Assembly (NCBI GenBank): GCA_019720755.1
Contig: CP081303.1
Location: forward strand, 3,673,501 to 3,737,500
DNA from: Prolixibacteraceae bacterium
Lineage (GTDB): Bacteria > Bacteroidota > Bacteroidia > Bacteroidales > Prolixibacteraceae
DNA length: 64,000 nt
Direction: 5' to 3'
Each line of letters begins with the position of its first letter. The first letter of the stretch is position 1. The notes beneath the pieces were generated by a model. The model did not search any database. It was not told where the DNA came from and was given only the letters and a program-made list of their open reading frames with translations. The position numbers and the translations under genes are program-made. This document shows, in pieces, positions 9,072 to 18,307 of this stretch.

Positions 9072-9431
9072 ATGTGGCTACGAAAAAACAGTAATAATAA
9101 AAGGAGAAGTATAGGGGCTTTGTGTCTCTACTTATTCTCATTTGTTATTGCTTTTATTTCTCACACCCACTTTCACCGAAGCCAACAGCAGGAGACAAAT
9201 CAGACGCATGTATGCACCCATCACACGTCACCTCATTCCAATACTCCATCATGGGGAAGCAAGGAATATCTCTGTGATTGGTTCAAACACTTTCCTCCAC
9301 AAATTACCCCAACCCTCTTATCTCTTACAGAAAACATAGAGAGCAGAAGGATTCTGTGGATAGATGGAATTCCTGCGAAGTCTGTTATATCGATTCATCT
9401 GAATCGTTTTCATCGAGGTCCTCCTATGTAG
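9072..9431 (+). CDS. Small membrane-anchored His/Cys-rich protein before TonB receptor
   Basis: This 119-residue protein has a basic N-terminus, one hydrophobic segment (about residues 15-30) and an exported part rich in His with Cys, including the stretch HVCTHHTSPHSN at about 47-58. It ends in RGPPM. From memory, small Bacteroidota proteins of this shape with a C-terminal RGPP- or RAPP-like motif often sit directly before TonB receptors for metals. Here it lies 54 bases before a receptor with a His-rich loop, so a role in binding or sensing a metal such as zinc is inferred. Two overlapping frames in the same region lack these features and were rejected. No Shine-Dalgarno sequence supports the start. 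Confidence 0.65.
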   Translation: MWLRKNSNNKRRSIGALCLYLFSFVIAFISHTHFHRSQQQETNQTHVCTHHTSPHSNTPSWGSKEYLCDWFKHFPPQITPTLLSLTENIESRRILWIDGIPAKSVISIHLNRFHRGPPM

Positions 9432-9485
9432 ATTACATACATTATTTTTTAAACAATCATTGTAATCACATAAAATTCACTCAAA

Positions 9486-11741
9486 ATGAAAAGTGTATTT
9501 TTAACTATCTTGACCATTTTAACAATGGTCCCAGCCTTGTACGCTCAAAAAAACATCACCATCATATCACAGGAAGACCAAAAAGGGATTCCTTTTGCCA
9601 CACTTTATAATGCAGACAACCAACAAGGCTTTGTCACAGATAAAGAGGGGGTTATTACACTTCCTACCAACACAGAGAACAGCAAACTTCAAGTAGCTTC
9701 TATTGGATTTGAGACACAAATTGTTTGGGTTAAGAATCTAAAATCAACGGATCAGATCGTATTGAAACCTTCTCATCTTAAAATTGACGAAGTAGTGGTG
9801 TCTGGATCTACTCCTGTACTACAGAAGCAGGAGGTGATGAATGTGGCACTGCTTAAAATGAAAGATGCATCCATACAAAACTCGCTATCTGAAACGATTG
9901 CTAGTATTCCTGGGGTAACACAAGTAACCACAGGGGCCGCCATTGGAAAACCAACTATTAGAGGTCTATCTGGAACAAGAATCGCAACTTACACCCATGG
10001 TATCCGATTAGAAAACCAGCAATGGGGTGCTGAACACGGCTTGGGAGTCGATGCTACTGGTATAGAGAATATCGAAGTGATCAAAGGCCCTGCTAGTTTA
10101 CTTTATGGTAGCGATGCACTCGGAGGGGTTCTCTATTTGGTAGACGATCGTTTTGTTTCAAGCGACACCATGAAGGTAGAGGTTGGTTCAAGTTATAATG
10201 CCAACACAAGAGGGATAGATAGCTATGGGAAGGCTTATTGGAGTGGAGAGAAGTGGAGTTTTAACCTGAGCGGTAGTCAAAGAAATCACGAAGACTATAC
10301 AGATGGAAATGGAAATGTTGTAAACAACACACGCTTCAATACCTATGACGTAACAGGTAAGATTGGTTATAGAAGCAAGAAGTGGTCTTCAAGTCTCACC
10401 TACGATCACCTATATGAACAGTATGGCATCAATGAGGATGGAGCCACTGGGGGAGAGAGAGGAAGAGAGATGACTGCGCCTTATCAACCAATTAGAACTG
10501 ATGTAGTGAGTAGTGAAAACATCTTCTATCTTCCTACTTCTAAGATTAAATTGAATTTAGGGTATGTACTCAACCATCGCCAAGAGATAGAAGGAGAAGA
10601 AGAGCATGAGCATGGACACGAAGCAGAAGAAGAGCATCATGAAGAAGAGCACGAAGGAGAGCACCATGAGGACGAGGAACATGTAGGATTGGATATGAAA
10701 CTGCAGACCTACACCTACAATGCCCAATGGGTTAAGTCTTACGGAGGTGTCAATGAGTGGATCATTGGATCTCAAGGAATGTATCAGAATAATGAAAATC
10801 TATCCGAAGAGACATTAATCCCTAATACCATCACCAAAAATATAGGACTCTTCTCAACCTATCATTGGGGAGTGAGCGATAGAGTATCGTTACTTGGTGG
10901 GCTTCGTTACGATGTTCAACATATGGATAGCAAGTTAGATGATGGGACACACCAACAGAGAACAGATGGTGCTGCAACACTATCTGCTGGAGTACACTGG
11001 AGTCCTAGCGATAATATGTCTATTAAAACGAACTTTTCTTCAGGTTACAGAGCACCAAATATTTATGAGTTGGCAAGTAACGGATCACATCCATCTGCGA
11101 ATCGTTATGAGATTGGCAACCCGAACTTAGAGAAAGAACAGGCATACCAATTTGATGTAGCAGTATCACAACAAAACGATCATTTCGGATGGTATGCAAA
11201 CCCTTTTGTGAATCGTATTCAAGATTATATCTATCTGACTCCAACAGGGCAAGAAAAGGAGGGGCTACCTGTCTATCAATACGAGCAGAGCAATGCTACC
11301 CTTTGGGGTGGAGAAGCTGGAATACACTATCACCCTCATAGCATGCACTGGCTACACTTTAACTCGGACTTGAGTATGGTTTATAGCAAAGACGATGAAG
11401 GAGATTATATTGCACTGACCCCCGCAACGAGTATTAACAACAAGCTCGCTTTTGATATTCCTACGAAATCAACGGTAGAACTAAACCTATTTGTTGCTTA
11501 TAACTACACCTTCAAACAAGATCGTGTGGCTGCATACGAAACACCTACTGATGGCTATGGTCTGGTCAACTTAGGAGCCAAAGGAACGATCCATTGGTTA
11601 CATAGAGATTTCCAGTTGGATCTTTCTGTAAACAATCTTTTTGACAAAGCTTATACAAGTCACCTATCGAGATATAAAGATTTGGGACTACTTAATATGG
11701 GACGTTCTGTTCAACTTGGGCTGAAGATCCCTATTTTCTAA
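9486..11741 (+). CDS. TonB-dependent receptor, probable metal (zinc) uptake
   Basis: This 751-residue outer-membrane receptor has a signal peptide (about 1-20), a carboxypeptidase-regulatory-like domain (20-95), a plug domain (about 100-225) with IDEVVVSGS at its start and IEVIKGPASLLYGSDALGG at its end, and a 22-strand-type barrel finishing in aromatic/hydrophobic residues. A loop at about residues 367-398 is made almost only of Glu, His and Asp, as in ZnuD-type zinc receptors. That loop and the upstream His/Cys-rich protein point to zinc or another divalent metal. The two genes probably form an operon. No metal-regulator box was recognised upstream. Confidence 0.9.
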   Translation: MKSVFLTILTILTMVPALYAQKNITIISQEDQKGIPFATLYNADNQQGFVTDKEGVITLPTNTENSKLQVASIGFETQIVWVKNLKSTDQIVLKPSHLKIDEVVVSGSTPVLQKQEVMNVALLKMKDASIQNSLSETIASIPGVTQVTTGAAIGKPTIRGLSGTRIATYTHGIRLENQQWGAEHGLGVDATGIENIEVIKGPASLLYGSDALGGVLYLVDDRFVSSDTMKVEVGSSYNANTRGIDSYGKAYWSGEKWSFNLSGSQRNHEDYTDGNGNVVNNTRFNTYDVTGKIGYRSKKWSSSLTYDHLYEQYGINEDGATGGERGREMTAPYQPIRTDVVSSENIFYLPTSKIKLNLGYVLNHRQEIEGEEEHEHGHEAEEEHHEEEHEGEHHEDEEHVGLDMKLQTYTYNAQWVKSYGGVNEWIIGSQGMYQNNENLSEETLIPNTITKNIGLFSTYHWGVSDRVSLLGGLRYDVQHMDSKLDDGTHQQRTDGAATLSAGVHWSPSDNMSIKTNFSSGYRAPNIYELASNGSHPSANRYEIGNPNLEKEQAYQFDVAVSQQNDHFGWYANPFVNRIQDYIYLTPTGQEKEGLPVYQYEQSNATLWGGEAGIHYHPHSMHWLHFNSDLSMVYSKDDEGDYIALTPATSINNKLAFDIPTKSTVELNLFVAYNYTFKQDRVAAYETPTDGYGLVNLGAKGTIHWLHRDFQLDLSVNNLFDKAYTSHLSRYKDLGLLNMGRSVQLGLKIPIF

Positions 11742-11766
11742 AGAAGTACATTTTAAAAAGACTACT

Positions 11767-11810
11767 GGCTCTTAGACTCCCACATAAAAGGGTGTCTAAG
11801 AGCCTTTGTT
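11767..11810. terminator. Terminator between convergent receptor genes
   Basis: GGCTCTTAGAC and GTCTAAGAGCC pair, with an inner CCC/GGG, and are followed by TTTGTTCTT. It lies between the stops of the plus-strand metal receptor and the minus-strand receptor. Confidence 0.8.
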
Positions 11811-11811
11811 C

Positions 11812-14451
11812 TTATTTGCCCGATCTCCCCATACTGGCTGATATCTTTAAAATAAAACAGCGTGGTCTTAATTGATAAGAGGTGGTTCCTGTATAATAGT
11901 CACTTTGTTGAACTGTATCAAATGATTTTACATCAAAAAGGTTGTTCACATTCAATGAGAATCGAAAACGACCTTTAGGGCTCCAAGTATAGATAATATC
12001 TGTAAACAGCGCTTGTTGAAATGGGTGTCCCTCAGAATCTAGAGTGGTGTACTCTACAATACCTGTGAACCATTGATTATCCGAAGGATAAAAACTGACA
12101 GTACCCTTATGGTTTTGCTGTCTAAAAGTACTCTTCGCTCCCATCATCTCTTGAACTCCTATGGTATACTTGCCTATATAATCTAACCCTATACCAGTCC
12201 ATTTCCCTATTCCCAACTGAAAGTTTACCGTAGCGGTGGAAAAATCGGACTGCCTCAACTCATTCTGTGAAAGATAATAGTTTGTTTGGGCAAGGAAATC
12301 TGCACCAACCGCAATATTGGTCTGCTGTCCCAACCAATAGTATCCGAATTCACTACTTCCTCCCCATAAGATCGGTTCATTCTCTTTTGCCACCATCTTG
12401 CTTGAAAAGACTCCAGGAGAACGCTGGTCTATATCACTGATATAGTCATTGAAACGATGATTGTAGTAACCTCGAATATAGGCATTATATCCTTTCAATG
12501 GTTGGTCATATTTAAACTCTAATCGATAGTTGCGGCTACGCTTCTTGTACAAATCACTCTGGTTGCTCTGCATAGAACGATGACTATAGACAATATTCCC
12601 CTTTAATAGCCCATTGGGAGAGTTAATACTACGTTGTTCTTGTAAGCTAGCAATCATGGTAGTGAATGAACCTAACTGAAGATCAGAGCTCAATAAAGGG
12701 GACCACAACCAAAGCTGTTTGTCTAAAGAGCCTTCATAGATACGATCATCGATGGATATCCATTTACGATAAATTGGAGAAGAGAACATCAGCTTTATGC
12801 CCTTGTGTTCATAGGTGAATCTTGGCATAAGGTAGCCATTGGCATTCTTCGTGTTTAAGTCATTGGAATATCCGAATGCATCAATTTTGGCTTGATGCGA
12901 ATACATATCTGTACTACTCCAATCGGCATTCAATGAGGCTCCCACCACTCCCTCATAAAGCATACGACTCTTTTTATGACCAAACTTCACCTGTGCGCTC
13001 ATCTTTGCCGAGCGAGTATAGACCTCCTGTCGTGCCACAGAAAGATTACTCTGGTCTTGAAGAAGGTCTTGAAAGACGGTAGGCTCAAAAGATAGGGACT
13101 CGGAAGTCTCGTCTAAGTCGATAGTGGAGTTGAAATCTAAGAAACTATCGCCTATGGGTATCGCAATATGAAGAAGATTGTAAACGCTCTTGTGGGGAGT
13201 ACTTAAGGACAACGTTTGAACCGAATCAGAGGTGATGGTCGAAGATCCTTTATCCCAATACTGTACATATCCTAAAACATTCTCTAGATACATAGATTTT
13301 AAGTTGCGAGAGAGCGTTAAGTTCAGATTGCCCATTCGTCTTTTTTGGGTACTTTGAAACGATTCATTGATGCGATAAGGGTTATTGTCTAGCATATATT
13401 TGGTTTGGGAAGCCTTTTCACTCTGTATCTCGGAATCAAGAAACTTTCCATTGATCTTTAATACCGATCCATTTTTTAGATTATATAGGCCATTGGCACT
13501 TGCATAATAGTCGTTGTTGTCTAAATATCGAGATTCTGAAATCATCGGGACTGCATAGCTTGGAATATTCAGTTTCGAATGGTAACGACTCACAGAACCT
13601 GTCCCCCCCCTCGCAGCACTTTCCATGTCTGCTTGCTTCTCAAGTCGATCTCCAATATTATTCATCTGAAATGAGTTGACCATCTGGTACTTCTTGGTAA
13701 AGGTCATTGGGGTAAGATTGAGATAGTGAGATAGTGGTTTATATCCCATCCCCACAGAGCCGCTACCTGTTACAGTCACCGCTCTTTTGAGTTTTATATT
13801 CAACGAGGTCGCATTGGTGGTCACTTTATCCTCCATCATCTTCATCGTTTGATGGTTGTGCAGGACCTGTACCGACGAAACACTTTTATGAGGAAGATTC
13901 TTCGTCACGGTTCCATAACCTTTGCCCATCAAATCTAACCCCTCCACGTAGAACTTCTCAATGGGTGCACCTTGGTAGAGTACTTCTCCATCTCCTGTCA
14001 CCTCTAACCCAGGCATCCGTTTAATGGCATCCGCAATAGAGAAATCTTTTCTCTGGACAAAAGAACTCGCAAGAAAGCTCGTAGTATCGCCATATTGCAC
14101 GACAGGTTCGCCTCGAACATTGACCTCTTCAATATCCATCTTCTCCAAATACATTTGAATATTTAAAGGCTTTACAGGCGAAGCAATCGCAACGAGTGTA
14201 TCATGAAAAGCAAGAGACCTGAAGCGCAAAACCTGATGGTCTACCTCTCCCTTATAACTTAACTTAAAATCCCCCTTTTCGTCACTAACACAGTATGCCA
14301 ATGTCTTTTTGCTTAGACTATCAGGATGCATGGTCACCACAATCCCAAAAAGATCGTTACTCTTTTCGCAAAAGAGATGTCCCGAAATTTTATTTTGTGC
14401 GGTGCCATAGAGAGAGAACAATAGAAATAGTAAGAGAGGAAAGTACTTCAT
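11812..14451 (-). CDS. Outer-membrane beta-barrel receptor linked to GLPGLI genes
   Basis: This 879-residue protein has a signal peptide (1-18), a carboxypeptidase-regulatory-like domain (about 20-110), a plug-like region (about 115-230, with VNVRGEPVVQYGD, RMPGLEVTGDGEVLYQG and KFYVEGLDLMG) and a long C-terminal barrel of the outer-membrane beta-barrel type. The plug lacks the usual IRG and GPAS elements of siderophore or zinc receptors, so a canonical TonB substrate is uncertain. It is the last gene of the minus-strand array: the nearest GLPGLI gene ends 87 bases upstream. Receptors of this build are known neighbours of GLPGLI proteins in Bacteroidota. It may move or bind a peptide; that is inference. 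Confidence 0.85.
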   Translation of the reverse strand: MKYFPLLLFLLFSLYGTAQNKISGHLFCEKSNDLFGIVVTMHPDSLSKKTLAYCVSDEKGDFKLSYKGEVDHQVLRFRSLAFHDTLVAIASPVKPLNIQMYLEKMDIEEVNVRGEPVVQYGDTTSFLASSFVQRKDFSIADAIKRMPGLEVTGDGEVLYQGAPIEKFYVEGLDLMGKGYGTVTKNLPHKSVSSVQVLHNHQTMKMMEDKVTTNATSLNIKLKRAVTVTGSGSVGMGYKPLSHYLNLTPMTFTKKYQMVNSFQMNNIGDRLEKQADMESAARGGTGSVSRYHSKLNIPSYAVPMISESRYLDNNDYYASANGLYNLKNGSVLKINGKFLDSEIQSEKASQTKYMLDNNPYRINESFQSTQKRRMGNLNLTLSRNLKSMYLENVLGYVQYWDKGSSTITSDSVQTLSLSTPHKSVYNLLHIAIPIGDSFLDFNSTIDLDETSESLSFEPTVFQDLLQDQSNLSVARQEVYTRSAKMSAQVKFGHKKSRMLYEGVVGASLNADWSSTDMYSHQAKIDAFGYSNDLNTKNANGYLMPRFTYEHKGIKLMFSSPIYRKWISIDDRIYEGSLDKQLWLWSPLLSSDLQLGSFTTMIASLQEQRSINSPNGLLKGNIVYSHRSMQSNQSDLYKKRSRNYRLEFKYDQPLKGYNAYIRGYYNHRFNDYISDIDQRSPGVFSSKMVAKENEPILWGGSSEFGYYWLGQQTNIAVGADFLAQTNYYLSQNELRQSDFSTATVNFQLGIGKWTGIGLDYIGKYTIGVQEMMGAKSTFRQQNHKGTVSFYPSDNQWFTGIVEYTTLDSEGHPFQQALFTDIIYTWSPKGRFRFSLNVNNLFDVKSFDTVQQSDYYTGTTSYQLRPRCFILKISASMGRSGK

Positions 14452-14538
14452 TTGGTTGGTTTATTGTTTTAATAGATTCTTTAGGAGTTAGGGTATCCAT
14501 TCATAGACACCCACAAACTCTGAGGGGCACACAGATAT

Positions 14539-15369
14539 TTAGTAACGCTCAATAAAGTTGTTATGAGATAGAATATATCTCCCAATTTTGGCATTATAAC
14601 TTTGATCATCAAATTGAAAAACTTTCCCCCCTGTGACAGAACGATAACGAGTCTGTAATCCTTGGTAAAATATCTTACTAAGCTCCTCAGAACACGCTTT
14701 TATCTCTTTGTCATTTTTTACATAGAAGATCTTACGCTTACGTTTGCCAATTTTATATAGCTGAAACACATGCTGCTTTTCACTGTCTTCGACACGCACC
14801 ACCAAACCGGGAAGTCCATCAAACTTATAAGGCCCCATACTAATAGGGATATCCAACGTATACCACGCCCGATAATCGCGTCCCGCATAGTGACAAGTAG
14901 CCATACTACATCGATAGCCCATAATCGTGGTGTCTTGCGCTTCCTCTAAATTCCAACTCTGAAATATTGGTTCAGCAATTCGAATATGACTTTTATTGGA
15001 ATAAAAATCCATGGAATACTGACTCTTTTTAGGATAGTTTTTATATAATCGATAGAAACTATATTTTGAGGTTCCAGGTAATTGAAAAACATCATTTGCC
15101 AACTTAAGTTGCTCGTGAAAAGTGTAGTCCCGATAAAGATAGAGTGCTGAGTCGACTTCAACATCTGTGGTATGACTAAAACGGGCATATTTTTCGCCTA
15201 CCTGTAACACCATATCATCATGACTTTTAAGAGTTAGATCTGTTGTATCTCTTACAAAAGTATAGTCATAATAGAAGTTGACCTTGGTTGTATCGATAAT
15301 AGTATACTCTTGTGCCATTATGGGGCAGTATGATATCCATAATAATATAACATATACGAAATTCTTCAT
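14539..15369 (-). CDS. GLPGLI family protein, copy 1
   Basis: This 276-residue exported protein carries the family hallmark FDGLPGLVVRVED near residues 182-194, preceded by CHYAGRDYRAWYTLDIP. Residues 1-19 are a signal peptide, so it should be periplasmic or surface-exposed. GLPGLI proteins are common in Bacteroidota and have no established function. It is the copy nearest the receptor gene and the only complete copy without its own small peptide. It is the most diverged of the four in the N-terminal half, yet shares EDSEKQHVFQLYKIGKRKRK with copy 3, which suggests recombination. All four copies have exactly the same length. Confidence 0.88.
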   Translation of the reverse strand: MKNFVYVILLWISYCPIMAQEYTIIDTTKVNFYYDYTFVRDTTDLTLKSHDDMVLQVGEKYARFSHTTDVEVDSALYLYRDYTFHEQLKLANDVFQLPGTSKYSFYRLYKNYPKKSQYSMDFYSNKSHIRIAEPIFQSWNLEEAQDTTIMGYRCSMATCHYAGRDYRAWYTLDIPISMGPYKFDGLPGLVVRVEDSEKQHVFQLYKIGKRKRKIFYVKNDKEIKACSEELSKIFYQGLQTRYRSVTGGKVFQFDDQSYNAKIGRYILSHNNFIERY

Positions 15370-15458
15370 AGGATTTAGATTTTTGGGGTTAAGTAGATTA
15401 TACTTGACTACGAATAAATGAGATCAACTTCAAAGATTTTTCTAATATCTTTAGGTTA

Positions 15459-16289
15459 TCAATAGCGTTCAATAAAGTTGTTATGAGAGATAATATAATT
15501 GGCAATTCGTGCATTCATACTGGGATCGTCAAACTGTAATTTCTTTCCACCTGTAGTTTGCCTATAACGCTGTTGTATATTATTTCTAAAAACACCACAA
15601 AGTGCTTCGGGATTTACTTTAATCTGGTTATCATACTCCACATAAAACATCTTACGTTTTCGTTTCTCTATTTTATATAGCTGAAAAACATGCTGTTTCT
15701 TCGTATCTTCCACTCGCATGACCAATCCAGGCAATCCGTCAAATTTATAAGGACCAAAACTGATTGGAATATCCAACGTATACCACGCCCGATAATCACG
15801 TCCCGCATAGTTACAAGTAGCCAAGCTACACGGGTGTCCCATTATCGTAGTATCTTTTGCTTCCTCTAAATTCCAACTCGTAAATATAGGTTCTACAATT
15901 CGAAGAAATTTTTTATTGATATAGAAATGTATGGAGTATTCATCCTTTTTAGGATACCCTTTACATAACGTATACGAACTATATTTAGAAGAAGATGGTA
16001 GAGCCAATATATCCTTTATATATTTATACTGCTCTTCGAAGGTGTAATCCCTATAAATATAAGTTGCAGAGTCTAACTCAACTTGAGAAGTGTGGCTAAA
16101 ACGAGCACAATGACTTCCAACCTGAAGAACCATATCGTCATGATCGATATCTGTTATATTATTAGTGTCTCTTACAAAAGTATAATCATAATAAAAGGAA
16201 ACTTTTGTTGTATCGATAATGGTGTAATCATCAGCTTTCAATGTGCCGATCATCATAAAGAATAGTAGTAAGGGTAGTAGTTTTTTCAT
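15459..16289 (-). CDS. GLPGLI family protein, copy 2
   Basis: This is the second 276-residue paralogue, with signal peptide 1-19, conserved CSLATCNYAGRDY, FDGLPGLVMRVED near residue 182 and C-terminus NNFIERY shared by all copies. The region of about residues 80-130 differs strongly from the other copies whereas the C-terminal half is nearly the same. It follows the peptide gene at 16365-16592 with a hairpin in between, and precedes copy 1 by 89 bases. It shares EDTKKQHVFQLYKIEKRKRK with copy 4 and the ISFGPYKF form with copy 3, a mosaic pattern. Function is unknown; pairing with a secreted peptide suggests a binding or maturation partner. Confidence 0.88.
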   Translation of the reverse strand: MKKLLPLLLFFMMIGTLKADDYTIIDTTKVSFYYDYTFVRDTNNITDIDHDDMVLQVGSHCARFSHTSQVELDSATYIYRDYTFEEQYKYIKDILALPSSSKYSSYTLCKGYPKKDEYSIHFYINKKFLRIVEPIFTSWNLEEAKDTTIMGHPCSLATCNYAGRDYRAWYTLDIPISFGPYKFDGLPGLVMRVEDTKKQHVFQLYKIEKRKRKMFYVEYDNQIKVNPEALCGVFRNNIQQRYRQTTGGKKLQFDDPSMNARIANYIISHNNFIERY

Positions 16290-16315
16290 TATATCTTAGG
16301 TTTATTTTTTAAAAT

Positions 16316-16339
16316 CATAGAGGAAGATTTTCCTCTATG
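16316..16339 (-). promoter_or_regulatory. Intercistronic hairpin, peptide 1 to GLPGLI copy 2
   Basis: CATAGAGGAA pairs with TTCCTCTATG around a short loop. It lies 25 bases after the peptide stop and 26 before the GLPGLI start. No T-tract follows on the minus strand, so it looks like a processing or stability hairpin rather than a terminator. Hairpins of different sequence occupy the same place in the other two units. Confidence 0.65.
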
Positions 16340-16364
16340 AGATAAATTAGTTCAATTTAACGAC

Positions 16365-16592
16365 CTAATCCACATTTTCAGGAGTTTCAGGAGCTTCTTT
16401 CTTTTTTATTGCACCACAAATCGCTTTTTCTGCTTCTTCCCTATTCTTTTCATGCTCTGCTGCGGTTGTTCCTTCAATCAAGCAAAACATTCCTATTCCA
16501 TCTCCACAATCGATCCATTCCGTCATGGTAGCAAAAGCTGGTCCTGCAAATAGAATAATGGCAACAAGGGAAACCAAAAATTTCTTTTTCAT
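16365..16592 (-). CDS. CGDG small secreted peptide, copy 1
   Basis: This 75-residue precursor has a clear signal peptide MKKKFLVSLVAIILFAGPAFA (residues 1-21, cleavage after AFA) and a mature part of about 54 residues. The mature part holds DCGDGIGM (Cys29), an EGTT turn, a charged helix-like stretch and AICG (Cys59), then a variable acidic tail. Cys29 and Cys59 are kept in all three copies; this copy has an extra Cys37. It is followed by a hairpin and GLPGLI copy 2, and by position could be translated from the same message. I do not recognise the family. It resembles NVEALA-type small proteins only in size and export signal and lacks that motif. Confidence 0.75.
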   Translation of the reverse strand: MKKKFLVSLVAIILFAGPAFATMTEWIDCGDGIGMFCLIEGTTAAEHEKNREEAEKAICGAIKKKEAPETPENVD

Positions 16593-16876
16593 AACAAATA
16601 TAATTTAAAAGTTAGCTAGAGCTTTATTGCTCTAATAAATTTAAATATATATACATGACAAAACAATCGTTTAACTTTTTCAAACTACTATTACAATATA
16701 TCTATCAAATAGATATAATAACACCTGACTTATCACATATAGCAAATAGAAAGCCCTTACCAATATAATAAATACTTTTGTTAATCCACGTCAAAATACT
16801 TCGACTTGTAAAAGATCGGATCTATCGACGAACTACAATCTTAAACATTTCTCCTCAAATAAAAATCTTTAGGTTA
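16593..16876 (-). promoter_or_regulatory. Conserved leader/promoter region of peptide 1
   Basis: This non-coding stretch is closely matched at 18017-18307 and, more loosely, at 19455-19749. It contains a leader hairpin TAGAGC/GCTCTA at 16617-16634, 25 bases before the start, and an AT dinucleotide run at 16645-16653 with four full units. A TTTG at about 16684-16687 on the minus strand could be a -33 element but no full promoter is clear. Confidence 0.5.
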
Positions 16877-17707
16877 TCAATAGCGTTCAATAAAGTTGTT
16901 ATAAGAGATAACGTAATTGGCAAGTCGTGCATTCATACTGGGATCGTCGAATTGCAATTTCTTACCACCTGTAACTTGACGATAACGCTGTTGAATATTG
17001 TTTCGAAAAATACCACAAAGTTCTTCGGGATTTGCTTTAATCTCATTATCCTGTTCTACATAAAACATTTTACGTTTTCGTTTTCCTATTTTATATAGCT
17101 GAAACACATGCTGCTTCTCGCTGTCTTCCACTCGCATGACCAATCCGGGCAATCCGTCAAATTTATAAGGCCCAAAACTGATTGGGATATCCAACGTGTA
17201 CCATGCCCGATAATCACGTCCCGCATAGTGACAAGTGGCCAAACTGCAAGAGTGCCCCATAATCGTCGTATCTTTTGCTTCCTCTAAGCTCCAAATCTTA
17301 TCCATAGGCTCCTGTGTTCGAATAAAACTTTTATTAGACAAGAACTCCATTGAGTACTCCCTTACTTTCGGATAATTCTTATATAACCTATAATAACTAA
17401 ATTTGGATGGACAGGTTAATGTGAACACATCTTTAATATACTTATACTGTTCTTCAAAGGTGTAATCCCTATACTTATAGCAAGCAGAATCCAACTCGAC
17501 TTCAAATAAATGACTAAAACGAGCACAATGGGATCCAACCTGTAAGACCATATCGTCATGACTTAATTCTGTGATATTATTCGTGTCTTTTACAAAAGTA
17601 TAGTCATAATAGAAGGAAACTTTTGTTGTATCAATAATGACAATATCCTTTGCTTTCAAAGAGTTTGATATCGTTAAGATTATAAAAAAGAATAGCTGTT
17701 TTTTCAT
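16877..17707 (-). CDS. GLPGLI family protein, copy 3
   Basis: The third 276-residue paralogue has a signal peptide ending near residue 19 (SLKAKD), the CHYAGRDYRAWYTLDIP block, FDGLPGLVMRVED and the NNFIERY end. Its residues 88-130 are the most distinct of the set (FTLTCPSKFSYYRL, MDKIWSL). It shares EDSEKQHVF and KIGKRKRK with copy 1 but ISFGPYKF with copy 2. It follows the peptide at 17789-18016 across a long perfect hairpin. The function of the family is unknown, so its role is inferred only from the pairing with a peptide and from the downstream receptor. Confidence 0.88.
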   Translation of the reverse strand: MKKQLFFFIILTISNSLKAKDIVIIDTTKVSFYYDYTFVKDTNNITELSHDDMVLQVGSHCARFSHLFEVELDSACYKYRDYTFEEQYKYIKDVFTLTCPSKFSYYRLYKNYPKVREYSMEFLSNKSFIRTQEPMDKIWSLEEAKDTTIMGHSCSLATCHYAGRDYRAWYTLDIPISFGPYKFDGLPGLVMRVEDSEKQHVFQLYKIGKRKRKMFYVEQDNEIKANPEELCGIFRNNIQQRYRQVTGGKKLQFDDPSMNARLANYVISYNNFIERY

Positions 17708-17735
17708 TATATCTTAGGTTTAGTTTATTCTTTTA

Positions 17736-17769
17736 TTAATCCTAGAGGAAAGTTTTCCTCTAGGATTAA
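17736..17769 (-). promoter_or_regulatory. Intercistronic hairpin, peptide 2 to GLPGLI copy 3
   Basis: TTAATCCTAGAGGAAA pairs perfectly with TTTCCTCTAGGATTAA around a two-base centre. It is the longest of the three equivalent hairpins. No T-tract follows on the minus strand. It should separate or stabilise the two messages. Confidence 0.7.
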
Positions 17770-17788
17770 ATTAGTTCAATTTGACTGC

Positions 17789-18016
17789 CTAGTCCTCTTT
17801 TACTAGAGCATCAGGAGCTTTTTTCATTTTTATTGCACCACAAATAGCTTTCTTTGCCCCTTCCAAGTTTTTAGCATATTCTTCAGGTGTTGAACCCTCA
17901 ACAAGAGTATACATCCCATCACCATCTCCACAGTCGATATAAACAGTAATTGCAGCAAAAGCTGGTCCTGCCAATAAAATAATGGCAACAAGGGAAACCA
18001 AAAATTTCTTTTTCAT
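17789..18016 (-). CDS. CGDG small secreted peptide, copy 2
   Basis: This 75-residue precursor has the signal peptide MKKKFLVSLVAIILLAGPAFA, one residue different from copy 1. The mature part reads through YIDCGDGDGMYTLVEGST, a charged segment, then AICG and a Lys-rich tail. Cys29 and Cys59 are conserved. The signal is nearly invariant between copies while the mature tail after AICG is not, which is the opposite of what a neutral duplicate would show. It precedes GLPGLI copy 3 by 81 bases with a strong hairpin between. No function can be assigned; a disulfide-bonded periplasmic or released peptide is plausible. Confidence 0.75.
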   Translation of the reverse strand: MKKKFLVSLVAIILLAGPAFAAITVYIDCGDGDGMYTLVEGSTPEEYAKNLEGAKKAICGAIKMKKAPDALVKED

Positions 18017-18307
18017 AACAAATATAATCTAAAAGTTAGCTAGAGCCTTATTGCTCTAATAAATTTAAATATATATATATATCTACATGGCAAAACAATC
18101 GTTTAACTTTTTCAAACTACTATTACAATATATGTATCAAATAGATATAATAATACCTGACTTATCACATATAGCAAATAGAAAGCCCTTACCAATATAA
18201 TAAATACTTTTGTTAATCCCCACCAGAATACTTCGACTTGTAAAAGATAGGATCTATCGATCAACTACAATCTTCAACATTTCTCCTCAAATAGAATCTT
18301 TAGACTC
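18017..18307 (-). promoter_or_regulatory. Conserved leader/promoter region of peptide 2
   Basis: It closely matches the leader of peptide 1. The hairpin TAGAGC/GCTCTA is at 18041-18058, and the AT run at 18069-18082 has seven units. No gene is seen. Confidence 0.5.

Noticed and set aside
9142..9610. Alternative frames overlapping the small His/Cys-rich gene and the receptor start
   Set aside because: They overlap a frame with a hydrophobic segment, His/Cys content and the RGPP end; the others lack such features and collide with the receptor gene.
14295..14555. Open frame antisense to the start of the outer-membrane receptor
   Set aside because: It is a shadow of the real minus-strand coding frame and has no protein-like features.
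16593..16602. TATATTTG directly before the peptide start as a promoter
   Set aside because: It is only two bases from the ATG on the minus strand, which would place transcription start inside the gene, and no -33 element is present.
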